From Cudoniella acicularis (lineage: Eukaryota > Ascomycota > Leotiomycetes > Helotiales > Helotiaceae), in assembly GCA_013054445.1 (NCBI GenBank), contig JAAMPI010001167.1, positions 1 to 18,340 of the forward strand: a DNA stretch of 18,340 nt, read 5' to 3'. Position numbers and translations under genes: made by a program. This document shows, in pieces, positions 1 through 7,954 of the stretch. The notes under the pieces were generated by a model, which worked only from the letters and a program-made list of their open reading frames with translations, was not told where the DNA came from and ran no database searches. The stretch's first letter is position 1, and every line of letters begins with the position of its first letter.

Positions 1-25
1 TCACATGCGGAGGGCCTTCTAGCAT
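1..25 (-). other. possible 5' end of a divergent gene running off the window
   Basis: On the minus strand an ATG at 25-23 in the favourable context AACCAAATG opens a frame reading MLEGPPHV to the window edge. The sequence before it (about 26-95, minus strand) is rich in C and T with little G, as fungal 5' leaders often are. Only eight codons are visible, so no product can be named. This could equally be chance. Confidence 0.15.
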
Positions 26-570
26 TTGGTTGAGATTTGGATGGAAGATGGTGCTTGAGTGGTTGAGGAGCTTGGAAAAGGGAGAACGGGGGGGGGTGGT
101 GGAGTGAGAGGCATCATGTGCGGCTGATCTTTTTGCATTTCCTGTGAATTTTGGATGGATGAATATATGCATGAAGCAAGCAAGCGTTGGAGTTTCGCTA
201 TGGATTGTTTATACTATACCTCTATATAAGTGTTGTTGTCAAAAAGAAAGCAAGCAAGCATCATATAAACAAATACAAATACAGGTGCATACGTACTGAG
301 ATTTTCAATGTTCTGTAATTGTTATTCAGCCTCTGAGCGACAGCGTACGTGCCCTGCGCGCGTAGCGCCCACCACCTCACCTCTCACCCACCCTCCTCAG
401 ATAGGTAGGTGAAGTAAGCTGACGAGTAATCGGGGTTTGTGTTCCTCCAAATCCGAGTTTAATTAGGATTAGCCCGGGCGCTATAACTGAGTTTGTTAAA
501 CCGATTTTTTGTGTAAATCGCTGCTATTTTAATCGTACCCTCGAAGCTTACCTCCAAGACTTCAGCTGCG
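26..570. other. intergenic region upstream of the HET pseudogene
   Basis: No gene was seen. The stretch holds a run of nine G near 90, two copies of a short CAAG-type repeat (near 176 and 248), an AT-rich part (about 200-330) and the pyrimidine-rich block at 337-399, which is annotated separately. Nothing else stands out. Confidence 0.6.
337..399 (+). repeat. upstream block shared with the second HET locus, copy 1
   Basis: This block begins GCGACAGCGTACGTGCCC and ends in a C/T-rich run finishing CACCCTCCT. It aligns with 3153-3208 over about 60 bp, with a few short gaps and mainly transition differences. It lies about 170 bp upstream of the pseudogene ATG. The E-box-like core reads TACGTG here against CACGTG in copy 2. 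It may be part of an ancestral promoter duplicated with the gene, or the remnant of a dispersed repeat. Confidence 0.6.
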
Positions 571-2556
571 ATGGAAAATCTCGCCTATATTTACCAGCAG
601 ATCTTTACACAGGATGAAATTCAAATCGAATGGAAATATCCCCTTGAGGATTCGGAGCGCCCGAGGTTTGCGCACCACCAAGACATCTATCATCTCGTTG
701 AAGCAGCCAAGAATGGTTGCACATTATCCCGCGCGCTTTGGAAGGGCCTCACACCCCACGAGAAAGGCTTGATCGGCCTAGATTCTGAAAGTCCTACTAC
801 TGGCAATGGACCCGGCAGTCTCATCTCTTACAAGCGCCGCCACAGTCACCGGTGGCGTGATACCGTTGAGTTGCGGTTGCAGCTCCCGGCACAAGACTAC
901 GCGTTACCGGTCAAAAAATATATCTTCTTTTTCAGAGCCAAAAGTGAGCATTTCTTTTCCGAATGAGTAGTTGAAATTGGCGACAAAACAGGAATTGAAT
1001 TTGGGAAGCGATCGACAAACAAGGAGCAGAGTGTTACTATCAAAGTCGACAAATCTAGCAGAGCTGATGTTTTTGCAAGCCAGACTCCCTCGCCTCTGTC
1101 GACTTTGGGTCAACGTATGAATACCGGATCTCCAGCGAGTCTCGAAGTAGCTAAAGCTTGGATCGAAAAGTGTATTCACAACCATTCCGCCTGCAAAACT
1201 GGACTCATTTCAAGCATAAGAAAGCTGCCAACTAGGCTCCTTCGGATCGGCTTGCTCAAAGGTAATTCTCTACAATTGTGCGATAGTCAGAACATGTCTC
1301 TAGATACGCAGTATATGATCTTGAGCCATTGCTAGGGAACAACAGGGTCTCGCGCACCGACAATTACCACCAACGATAAAGGACAAGTAAGTATTCATTT
1401 CGAGACCTTGTCGAAATCTTTTCAAGATGTCAGCGTCACAAGATACATGGGAATTAAATACCTCTGGATTGATTTTCTATGTATCATCCAAGACTCGGGA
1501 GAAGACGTGGCCAAGGAGTTATTGCTCATGAGAGACGTCTACTCTAATTCATATTGCAACATTGCTGCTACTCATGCGTCAAATAGCCAAGAAGGTTGTT
1601 TTGTGGACCATGGCCTCGAAGCTTATCAGGCAGGCGATAGAATTTGGACCGGACCCACCAAAGGATATAGATTTGGTTCCTTTACCTGGGAAAAATCGAG
1701 TGCATGATCCGAAATCCTGAAACATGGGCAACTTCTTTTACCTTGGAACATATGAACTCCCTGACCTAAAACTTTGGGATACGGAGATCACCGGATCGCC
1801 TCTTCATCAACGCGCCTGGGTGTTTCAAGAACGAATTCTTGCCCCAAGGGCTCTTCCAATTTGGCTAAAGTCAGATGTTCTTCGAATGCCAACAATTCCA
1901 TACATATAAGCTGCATCCTGGGGGTATGGAAGATTTTCGGCGAATGCTCGACAATAAAGACCTCGGCGACAATCTGAAAATAGGCATACAATACATACTT
2001 TCGGAAAGAGTTCTAAGGCGTAACCCTGCTTGGAATTATTCAAGACAGACTATAGCAAAAATAGCATGGATGTACATAATCATCGAATACACAGCTTGCA
2101 AATTATCATATGAGAGCGACAGACTAGTTGCTATCACTGGTCTAGCAAAGCTGATCCAGCCTCTCATGGGCGAAAGGTACCTAGCCGGGTTGTGGGACGG
2201 GGCCATGGGCTTGGAATTGCTTCACCGCGACAAACAAGTTCTTTGCCTGCACTCCTGATATTACTACTGATGAGCCAGTTGGCAAATTCTTTCTAGTCCC
2301 TTGTTTAAGCACTCGCGAATTCACTGTGGATGCCCCGTTCAATTATGTATCGGGTATGCTCCTCAGAGCTACAGGTCGTCAAAAGGGACAATTCAAACGA
2401 GTTGGATTAGTTATTGAGTACCCGTGGAAGAATGATATACTTGCCACTGAGAAAGGTTTGGTATTGGTTGAAGAAGCTCAGAAGTTAGTGATGAATGCAG
2501 AGTTCTACGAGGGATATGATGAAAAGACTGGTGGATATACCTTTACAATTACCTAG
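571..2556 (+). pseudogene. HET-domain (heterokaryon incompatibility) pseudogene
   Basis: This is a relic of a HET-domain protein (Pfam HET family), whose members act in non-self recognition and cell death in filamentous ascomycetes. Family signatures appear in order. NTGSPASLEVAKAWIEKC (from about 1123) is followed by LPTRLL, then LSHC with a stop in place of the Trp of LSHCWG (TAG at 1333-1335), then YLWIDFLCIIQD (about 1459-1494) and YCNIAATHA. Next come SPLHQRAWVFQERILAPRAL (about 1796-1855), MFFEC (1875), YESDRLVAITGLAK (about 2109-2150) and YLAGLW. Reading these in order needs plus-strand frames 1, 2, 3 and 1 again. At least two internal stops lie inside conserved text (TAG 1333, TAA 1866) and there is a TGA at 1705. 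The TGA at 964 could be hidden by a 48-nt intron (944-991, GTGAGC...CAG). The segment between YLAGLW and the C-terminal part (from about 2230) lacks the usual APSWSWAS-type motif, so a deletion is likely. It should give no functional product. Confidence 0.88.
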
Positions 2557-2708
2557 CTATAACATAAGTTTTATGAATATTTTAAAATTAGAAGTATATT
2601 TATAGACTTCTTTGCTATCACTTCTATAATAGGGTTTATTGCCTAGCGCAGCGTTTGGAGGGGTTGCGTGGGGGTGGGGGAGAGGGCGAAAAAAGCTAGA
2701 TTCTGAAT

Positions 2709-2772
2709 GTAGACCTCTGATTGGCCGAAATCAAACTTACAAAAAGTAGGCTTCTGATTAGTCGAAATCAAA
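2709..2772 (+). repeat. imperfect 27-bp direct repeat, two copies
   Basis: Copy 1 (2709-2735) and copy 2 (2746-2772) share the core TCTGATT..CGAAATCAAA. They differ at four positions, and all four are transitions. Three of these run C-to-T or G-to-A from copy 1 to copy 2. The spacing is 37 bp. This may be part of a decayed repeat element. Confidence 0.7.
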
Positions 2773-2828
2773 ATTCTATCACATTATCTAAAATCCAGAA
2801 TTCCAACTAGAAACTAAAAAGGGAGCTT

Positions 2829-2847
2829 CTAGGGGGTCCCCCCCTAG
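2829..2847. repeat. palindrome with CTAGGGGG/CCCCCTAG arms
   Basis: CTAGGGGG at 2829-2836 is the exact reverse complement of CCCCCTAG at 2840-2847, with three bases between. It lies just 3' of the direct repeats and 7 bp before a second inverted repeat. It could be a transposon end or a recombination scar, but no matching partner end was found in the window. Confidence 0.6.
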
Positions 2848-2853
2848 GTGAGT

Positions 2854-2892
2854 AACTATCCCTTAAAAGTTAGGGTAAAATAGAGGATAGTT
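2854..2892. repeat. inverted repeat AACTATCC/GGATAGTT
   Basis: AACTATCC (2854-2861) and GGATAGTT (2885-2892) are exact reverse complements, 23 bp apart. The interior also holds a shorter pair (CCCT/AGGG). Together with the palindrome at 2829 this forms a compact hairpin-prone cluster. Its function is unknown. Confidence 0.55.
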
Positions 2893-3152
2893 AATGGAAC
2901 AAGTACATAGGATAGTCAAAGCTACGTAGTAAGATACAACACGAAATAATGAGTGGAAAGGGATCTAGACGCGACGTTAGCCGTGCGCTGGGTTCCTTGA
3001 CACGAAGAATGACGTGGAGCATCTTTGCTTTTAATAATTTACGGCGTTTTTCTATAGTACTTTCGAGAAGACCCGAAAGAAAGCTACCGCTAAAAAAATT
3101 AGCGTGACACAGGGAGAATTCAAGTATCATTGTACTTCTGCGTGCTCGCCAA

Positions 3153-3208
3153 GCGACAGCGCACGTGCCCTTCGCGCGCGTCCACCATCGCCTCGCACTC
3201 ACCCTCCT
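3153..3208 (+). repeat. upstream block shared with the HET pseudogene, copy 2
   Basis: It starts GCGACAGCGCACGTGCCC and ends CACCCTCCT, aligning with 337-399. It contains the palindromic E-box CACGTG (3162-3167), a typical target of bHLH factors. It lies about 305 bp upstream of the intact HET ATG. The copies are related in sequence; that they share a regulatory role is inference. Confidence 0.6.
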
Positions 3209-3458
3209 TACCCTCAGGGCCTCAACTCATCCACCCTTCACGCGAAGCGTCCACCGCCTTACCCCCGCTCGCTAAGCCTCAGCAGCTCGAGACTCTTGGT
3301 CGTTTTCATATGGGGCCTATTCTGATAGTTGAATACATTACTCTCCCCTCACGACTCACTATTTGTTCGTAGGCTGGACACCAGGAAAGCTTCTATTCAG
3401 GCACCTTCGCTCACCCTCGCCTCAGTCAATTCACCTCAGGAGCTAAATAGCCAGCAAA

Positions 3459-5267
3459 ATGAATGTTATTGTTGACACGAATTCAAAACAATATTTGCAG
3501 CCTGAAAAGGTAGATTCGGACTCCGATGTTTTAGCTGGACATCCCAATTCCAACCTACTATACAAGTACAAACCTCTTGATGCAGAAAAGGATGAAATCC
3601 GTCTGCTACAGCTTAAGCCAGGTTCTGGGGAGGATGGCATCACATGCGAGCTTGTACATGCTTCAATGAGTAGCACAGAGTTCAAAGCTCTATCGTATAC
3701 CTGGGGAGATACCAAAAGCGTCCATTGGGTCAACGTTGATGGATGTTTCTTGCCGTGTACTTTAAATCTCCACGCCGCCCTGCTAAATTTGCGCTCTACC
3801 ACCGAGGAATTAACGCTCTGGGTAGACGCTATATGTATCAATCAACATGATGTCGAAGAGCGGAGCCACCAAGTTCGGAAAATGCGGCATATATATAGGA
3901 GTGCAGCTAAGGTGCTGGTATGGCTAGGACCCTCCGATGAAGATAGTACAGACGCTCTCGCATTGATTATGGACTTGAACGAACATAGTGATGACCCTGG
4001 TTGGATCGAGAGCAAGATCAAAGATGAAAACTCCCTAGAGCAGTTTTATGCTTTATGCAGACTTTTCGATCGCGACTATTGGCATCGAGTCTGGGTTGTA
4101 CAAGAGGTCGAATGCGCACGTTCCATCCTAGTACATTGCGGGTCAGAGTCCATTGAGTGGCGAATGATTGTCCATGTGCAGGAAATGCTAAATAAAGGCC
4201 ATCGAGAACTCCTTGCGGATATATTTTTCGAGAGTCCTGCACTCTGTATATACATAGCGTGGTGGGGTCCCGAAGCATTGCGTCCAACTTACGGAGACAA
4301 CATTGTATCCCATGACCTTTTCTCGATGCTCTTGAAGCATGTAGAGAAGCGTGCAACAGACCCAAGAGACAAGATATACGCACTGGTTGGGATGTCAAGT
4401 GCAAGTCACACTTTCCCCATCGACTACTCATCTCCTGTGCGCGAAGTCTATACGAATCTGGTTTACTCTTTGGTCAATTCTTCACAAAGCATGGACATCA
4501 CATGTGCCCTCCCGAAGTTGAGCCCGGATAAGTACGGATTACCTTCCTGGGTTCCAGATTGGAGCATGGAAAATACTTACATCGATGATTTTTTCGACAA
4601 CATGGAAATGGACAAAGTTTCTGCTGCGGGTTCAACGAGAGCTGAAGTGAAGTTTATGATGGATGGGGTGATATCAACAAGGGGATGTTATATCGATACC
4701 GTTCAAAGAGTTGGACAGCCTTGTGAAATGAAGTTTACAGATGATTTTGATCCAGCTTTAAGAGCATTCCAGGACTGGTGGGTACTGTGGAAATCTCTAA
4801 AGGGCACATCAAATCTGTCCCAGCAGACGTTTGTCAGGACATTGCTGTGTAATCGGGTCGGAATCATTTCAAGCGGGCTCACAGACTTTCTTGAATGGGC
4901 ACTTAAAGCATTGTCAACTCTGGCCGCGAAACGCTGTCGAGAGGTTTCTCTGGATCCAACTTTGCTCGCTTTGGCAGAGGGCGACGACTGGGAGGAAGAC
5001 ACATCGAGGAAGATGATCTGGATAAGTACTATCACGGCTTATATGATGCATCGCCGCTTTTTCGTGTCTTCATCAGGCATTGCCGGGTTGGCCCCAATGC
5101 GGGCAGCAGAAAGTGACAAGATATGTGTTATTTTTGGTTGCTCTGTCCCCGTCATTCTACGTCCTATTGATGGTTATCATATTCTTATAGGCACAGCATA
5201 TGTTGATGGCTATATGACCGGCGAGGCCCTCGACTGTTCTCAGACGCAAGAATTTGAGATTCATTAG
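3459..5267 (+). CDS. HET-domain protein, intact and intronless
   Basis: This is a 602-aa protein with a complete N-terminal HET domain, predicted to act in heterokaryon incompatibility or related regulated cell death in the cytoplasm. Visible signatures are FKALSYTWGD (75-84), LWVDAICINQ (about 120-129), a QVRKMRHIYRSA-VLVWLG stretch ending near 157, DYWHRVWVVQEV (about 206-217) and RATDPRDKIYALVG (298-311). LPSWVPDW follows at 361-368. The C-terminal half carries the block often found in this family: RRFFVSSSGIAGLAP (532-546), then a VPVILRP segment and a final YVDGYMTGEAL. No signal peptide or membrane segment is evident, and no NACHT or STAND partner domain is fused. The ATG at 3459 follows AGCAAA and gives a normal family N-terminus. 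The frame is open to TAG with no disruption, unlike the upstream relic. Which allelic partner it recognises, if any, cannot be told from the sequence. Confidence 0.93.
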   Translation: MNVIVDTNSKQYLQPEKVDSDSDVLAGHPNSNLLYKYKPLDAEKDEIRLLQLKPGSGEDGITCELVHASMSSTEFKALSYTWGDTKSVHWVNVDGCFLPCTLNLHAALLNLRSTTEELTLWVDAICINQHDVEERSHQVRKMRHIYRSAAKVLVWLGPSDEDSTDALALIMDLNEHSDDPGWIESKIKDENSLEQFYALCRLFDRDYWHRVWVVQEVECARSILVHCGSESIEWRMIVHVQEMLNKGHRELLADIFFESPALCIYIAWWGPEALRPTYGDNIVSHDLFSMLLKHVEKRATDPRDKIYALVGMSSASHTFPIDYSSPVREVYTNLVYSLVNSSQSMDITCALPKLSPDKYGLPSWVPDWSMENTYIDDFFDNMEMDKVSAAGSTRAEVKFMMDGVISTRGCYIDTVQRVGQPCEMKFTDDFDPALRAFQDWWVLWKSLKGTSNLSQQTFVRTLLCNRVGIISSGLTDFLEWALKALSTLAAKRCREVSLDPTLLALAEGDDWEEDTSRKMIWISTITAYMMHRRFFVSSSGIAGLAPMRAAESDKICVIFGCSVPVILRPIDGYHILIGTAYVDGYMTGEALDCSQTQEFEIH

Positions 5268-6546
5268 GGCTCGAGTGCTTACAGATGATGCCCCAAGGTT
5301 GGAAGCGCATACCAAATGTTTTCATTGCTTTGGTTAGAGGAAGCAGCAAGTTTCGATACCGCGTTACAGGCCGCAGAAAATATTTTTTCGTTGTTAACTT
5401 TTCTGGCTCTGGTTTTATGGGGTGGGAAAGGGAGTTTGAATTGAATACTCCATTTGATATTAGCGTTTTTGGTTAGTTACATAGTTCAGTGTTATTATGA
5501 AGGTTTTGTTTGCTGTCAACTATCTCTACACTTAATTTCCTCTTCACTGTCAATTAAAAATACAACTTCCTCATGCTTGAAACCGCTTCTCACCCAAAAA
5601 CCATTAATCCTTTACATACCCCAAACTCAGGTCGTAGCTTGCAGTCATCAATAATTATTTCTGCTACTAACCACTTCCCAGGCGTCTCCGAACAGTCATA
5701 TTCCAGTCATATTCCACTGTCATATTTAACCGGTGAGAATTCATCAATTACAAAGTTTTAATTTCTCTCCTATTTATGAATACCCCCCTCCTCGTGTGAG
5801 AATCTCTCATGAGATTCTAAGTGCCTCACCTCGTGTGGGTACCTCTCCTCGTGTAAGTATATCTCCTCATGTGAGATTATAAGTACTTCATTTTATGTGA
5901 GTTCCTCTTTTCTTCATGTGTGGGTATCTCGCACTAAATCCATGCAGATTTTTTAATACAAAGCCTGACGGTCAAATCCGACTGTCCCGAAACGGGTGAA
6001 AACACCTAAAAGCTTTTTTTTTCTGGTAGGAAATACACAGGGCACCTATCTCCCACAGCCAAGAGGCTATTGAGTCTTCATGTTTTTTATTTAGTTGTGT
6101 CTATTAATTAATGATATTAAGTTATCGAGTATACTATTTATACACCGATTTAGTGATTCCTGGATGTCGTAATGTTTAGTTTTGAACATAAGGAGAATTA
6201 CTGTGAAAGGGGCGTACGATTTATCTAAGGGGAAGAACGGAAGGGGAATTGAAAAGAGACAAGTTACCTAGAATGATATGCAGATAATACGGAAAAAAAT
6301 AAAAGAATGTCTTGCCCCCCTTTAAGGTTACCACGTGGTTCATTTTGAGAAAACACTTCAAAAGTTAAATAACTTCTTAATCAGCTGTCCTGAAATACTT
6401 AAATATATTAACTCTTCTAACAATCCTCTAATTAAGCACATACATCACTTCTATGACTTCCTAGTGGAGATTTAATAATTTTGAAATGCTTCCATTACCC
6501 CACTACCCCCGCACACTCTGCTCCACATTCCCCGCATGACCTAGGG
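5268..6546. other. AT-rich intergenic region downstream of the HET gene
   Basis: I see no credible gene. A 63-codon open frame starts 17 bp after the HET stop (ATG 5285-5287, stop 5474-5476) but shows no family signature. The stretch contains the decayed minisatellite at 5785-5930, a poly-T run near 6012, TA-rich sequence around 6100-6150 and a lone CACGTG near 6333. It is probably the HET 3' UTR followed by degenerate DNA. Confidence 0.55.
5785..5930 (+). repeat. decayed tandem repeat with a CCTCGTGTGAG core, about 18-22 bp units
   Basis: Variants of CCTCNTGTGNG-WTCTC recur in one orientation at about 5788, 5828, 5846 and 5864. More diverged units follow near 5893 and 5913. Differences are largely transitions (CGTG to CATG, GGG to AAG). 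Within it AGAATCTC (5799-5806) and GAGATTCT (5811-5818) form an 8-bp perfect hairpin with a TCAT loop. It reads as an old minisatellite. Confidence 0.6.
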
Positions 6547-6554
6547 TATAAAAG
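6547..6554 (+). promoter_or_regulatory. candidate TATA box (TATAAAAG)
   Basis: TATAAAAG is followed about 25-45 bp later by CTAAACTCTAAGAGACAGG and then A/C-rich leader-like sequence. This arrangement would suit a plus-strand transcript starting near 6575-6590. The only downstream coding candidate is the weak spliced frame at 6940, so the assignment is tentative. Confidence 0.3.
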
Positions 6555-6939
6555 TCTTCGCATTTCTAAACTCTAAGAGACAGGCAGGAAACCGAAACAA
6601 TTTCGAAAACAGTACGAGCTTTGGTGTCAAAGCGACGTTCATACGTCTCTTTATCTCCAGTGGCTACTTCGAAAATGTGGGGGAGTCAGTCTTCGATCAA
6701 CAGCTGTTCATGATGCTGGAGGGAGACTTTTCCTCTACACGGTGTATATAACAGATACAGAGAATAAATTTTACTGCTGTTATTTTCTTTTACGCCGTCG
6801 CATTCCTCTCTGCTGTCATTTAAAATATGACAATTCTCCAACGTTCCTCCCCTTCTCCTCCGCTTTGAATTTCTCAAAGCCTCCGACTCGGCGCCACGAC
6901 AGTCTTATAACAACCAAAAACTCCGAAAGACAAAAGAAA

Positions 6940-7312
6940 ATGTACGCTCTCCCCAAAATAGAAATTTTCGTTGATCTCGGTCTTAAATATTTTGGTTATT
7001 GGAAAGGGTATGCTGTGCTATTTATATACTAATTTTATCCATGTTTATTATTTGATTAAGAGGAAAACGATGAGAAGGTTGCAGTCTAAGGTGTACGGGG
7101 TTCTTTCACAACAGGAAGGGAAGGAGTCAAATTCAGTGAAGCAGATTTTTACAGTCCAAAGCCATATATTATACATCATATACCATACACGAAAAAGAAA
7201 GAAAAAGAATATAAATCTAGGATCCAACACATCCACGATAAACAATGATGGTACCCTCCTTCGTATATATATAATATACCCGTATCCACCAGAACAGATA
7301 GTCAGAGACTAG
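6940..7312 (+). CDS. candidate small spliced gene of unknown product
   Basis: An ATG at 6940 (context GAAAATG, after an A/C-rich leader) opens MYALPKIEIFVDLGLKYFG. If GTATGC at 7008 is the donor and the AG ending at 7062 the acceptor (55 nt, with CTAAT about 30 nt before the end), exon 1 (6940-7007) joins exon 2 (7063-7312) in frame. The product would be about 105 aa. The N-terminal 23 residues look protein-like. The rest is Lys-, Ile- and Tyr-rich and encoded by AT-rich, TATATA-containing DNA, which argues against it. Without the splice the frame ends at 7032 after 30 codons. No family was recognised. It may be a non-coding transcript. Confidence 0.2.
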
Positions 7313-7954
7313 TAACAGATATTTATGATGTCAAGCTATACGCCGTTTGGAGTCCTCTCTGAGTTTCCTGTAGGTAGGTTGTAGCAAGTGATATCCAAAC
7401 GTGGTTCCACAGTTCTACAGAGGCTGACGGAGCTAAGTGATTCAGGAAGTGCTTGAAAATTGACGCGTATTTTCCAAACTGACTAACCATATCGTTAGAG
7501 GTGTTTCTGCTGTCAATTTCTTTTTTTTGCTGTCAACATCTTCAAATTTCCAACATACTGAAGTGAAAAGAAAATTTGCGGCATATAAAAGACTGCAACC
7601 GGTACTATACGTCGCTCTGGAGCTGACAAGGTCCTGATGTCTAATCCATGTCCCTAGTATCTTTAGGTTTCGATAAAATAGTTATCAGTGAATAAGGACT
7701 TGTCTGGTCCGAAAGGATCCACTAGCGAAATTGAAATGACAGCCAATTGAGTTTAAAGATGTGATAGTGACACACTAATATTAACTCAAGCGGCATATCA
7801 CTTGTGATTTTCAATCAAGGAAGCACTGACTTGTTATTGAGCGGAATGATTTATTTTGAAAATAAACGCTGTTTATCTATTCGAAATTTCGAAACCTGTA
7901 TCTCATTTCCCATTTCGCGCACCTTCATCATGTTGAGTAAAACTCACACAGAGT
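7313..7954. other. intergenic region at the 3' side of the M16 gene
   Basis: This AT-rich stretch contains no supportable gene. The M16 gene ends at 7955 on the minus strand, so its 3' UTR and polyadenylation signals should lie in about 7700-7954. Poly-pyrimidine tracts occur near 7520-7530. Nothing else was recognised. Confidence 0.55.

Larger units (their letters stand above)
2557..3458. other. intergenic spacer between the HET pseudogene and the intact HET gene
   Basis: No gene was recognised. It begins AT-rich (2560-2640) and has a G-rich patch (2655-2690). The 27-bp direct repeat, two palindromes and the second copy of the shared HET upstream block follow, each listed separately. The last 250 bp before the ATG at 3459 are C/T-rich, as in fungal promoters. 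Short open frames here lie in this skewed sequence and resemble no protein I know. Confidence 0.6.

Noticed and set aside
944..991. A 48-nt intron that would rescue the HET relic's first stop (TGA 964)
   Set aside because: It is plausible as an ancestral intron, but it cannot rescue the gene because later stops and frameshifts remain. It is mentioned only as a caveat in the pseudogene entry.
2868..2876. TTAGGG-like hexamer suggesting telomeric sequence
   Set aside because: A single occurrence is expected by chance. There is no tandem array.
3104..3372. Two plus-strand open frames of 73-80 codons before the HET gene
   Set aside because: They read Pro/Ser-rich text from a C/T-skewed promoter and overlap the shared repeat block. 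No gene features were seen.
3443..3841. 132-codon minus-strand open frame at the start of the intact HET gene
   Set aside because: It is antisense to the HET domain, whose plus-strand reading has clear family motifs. No motif, start context or intron supports the antisense frame.
4018..5035. Long minus-strand open frames inside the HET gene
   Set aside because: They are mirror frames of conserved coding sequence, with Cys/Ser/Arg-rich composition and no homology signal.
5285..5476. 63-codon open frame just after the HET stop
   Set aside because: I considered it as a lost HET C-terminus. The HET gene already ends with the usual GEAL-type close, no splice sites link the two, and no motif is present.
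5785..5930. Possible CRISPR-like array
   Set aside because: Units are adjacent and diverged with no unique spacers, and the genome is fungal. It is a minisatellite.
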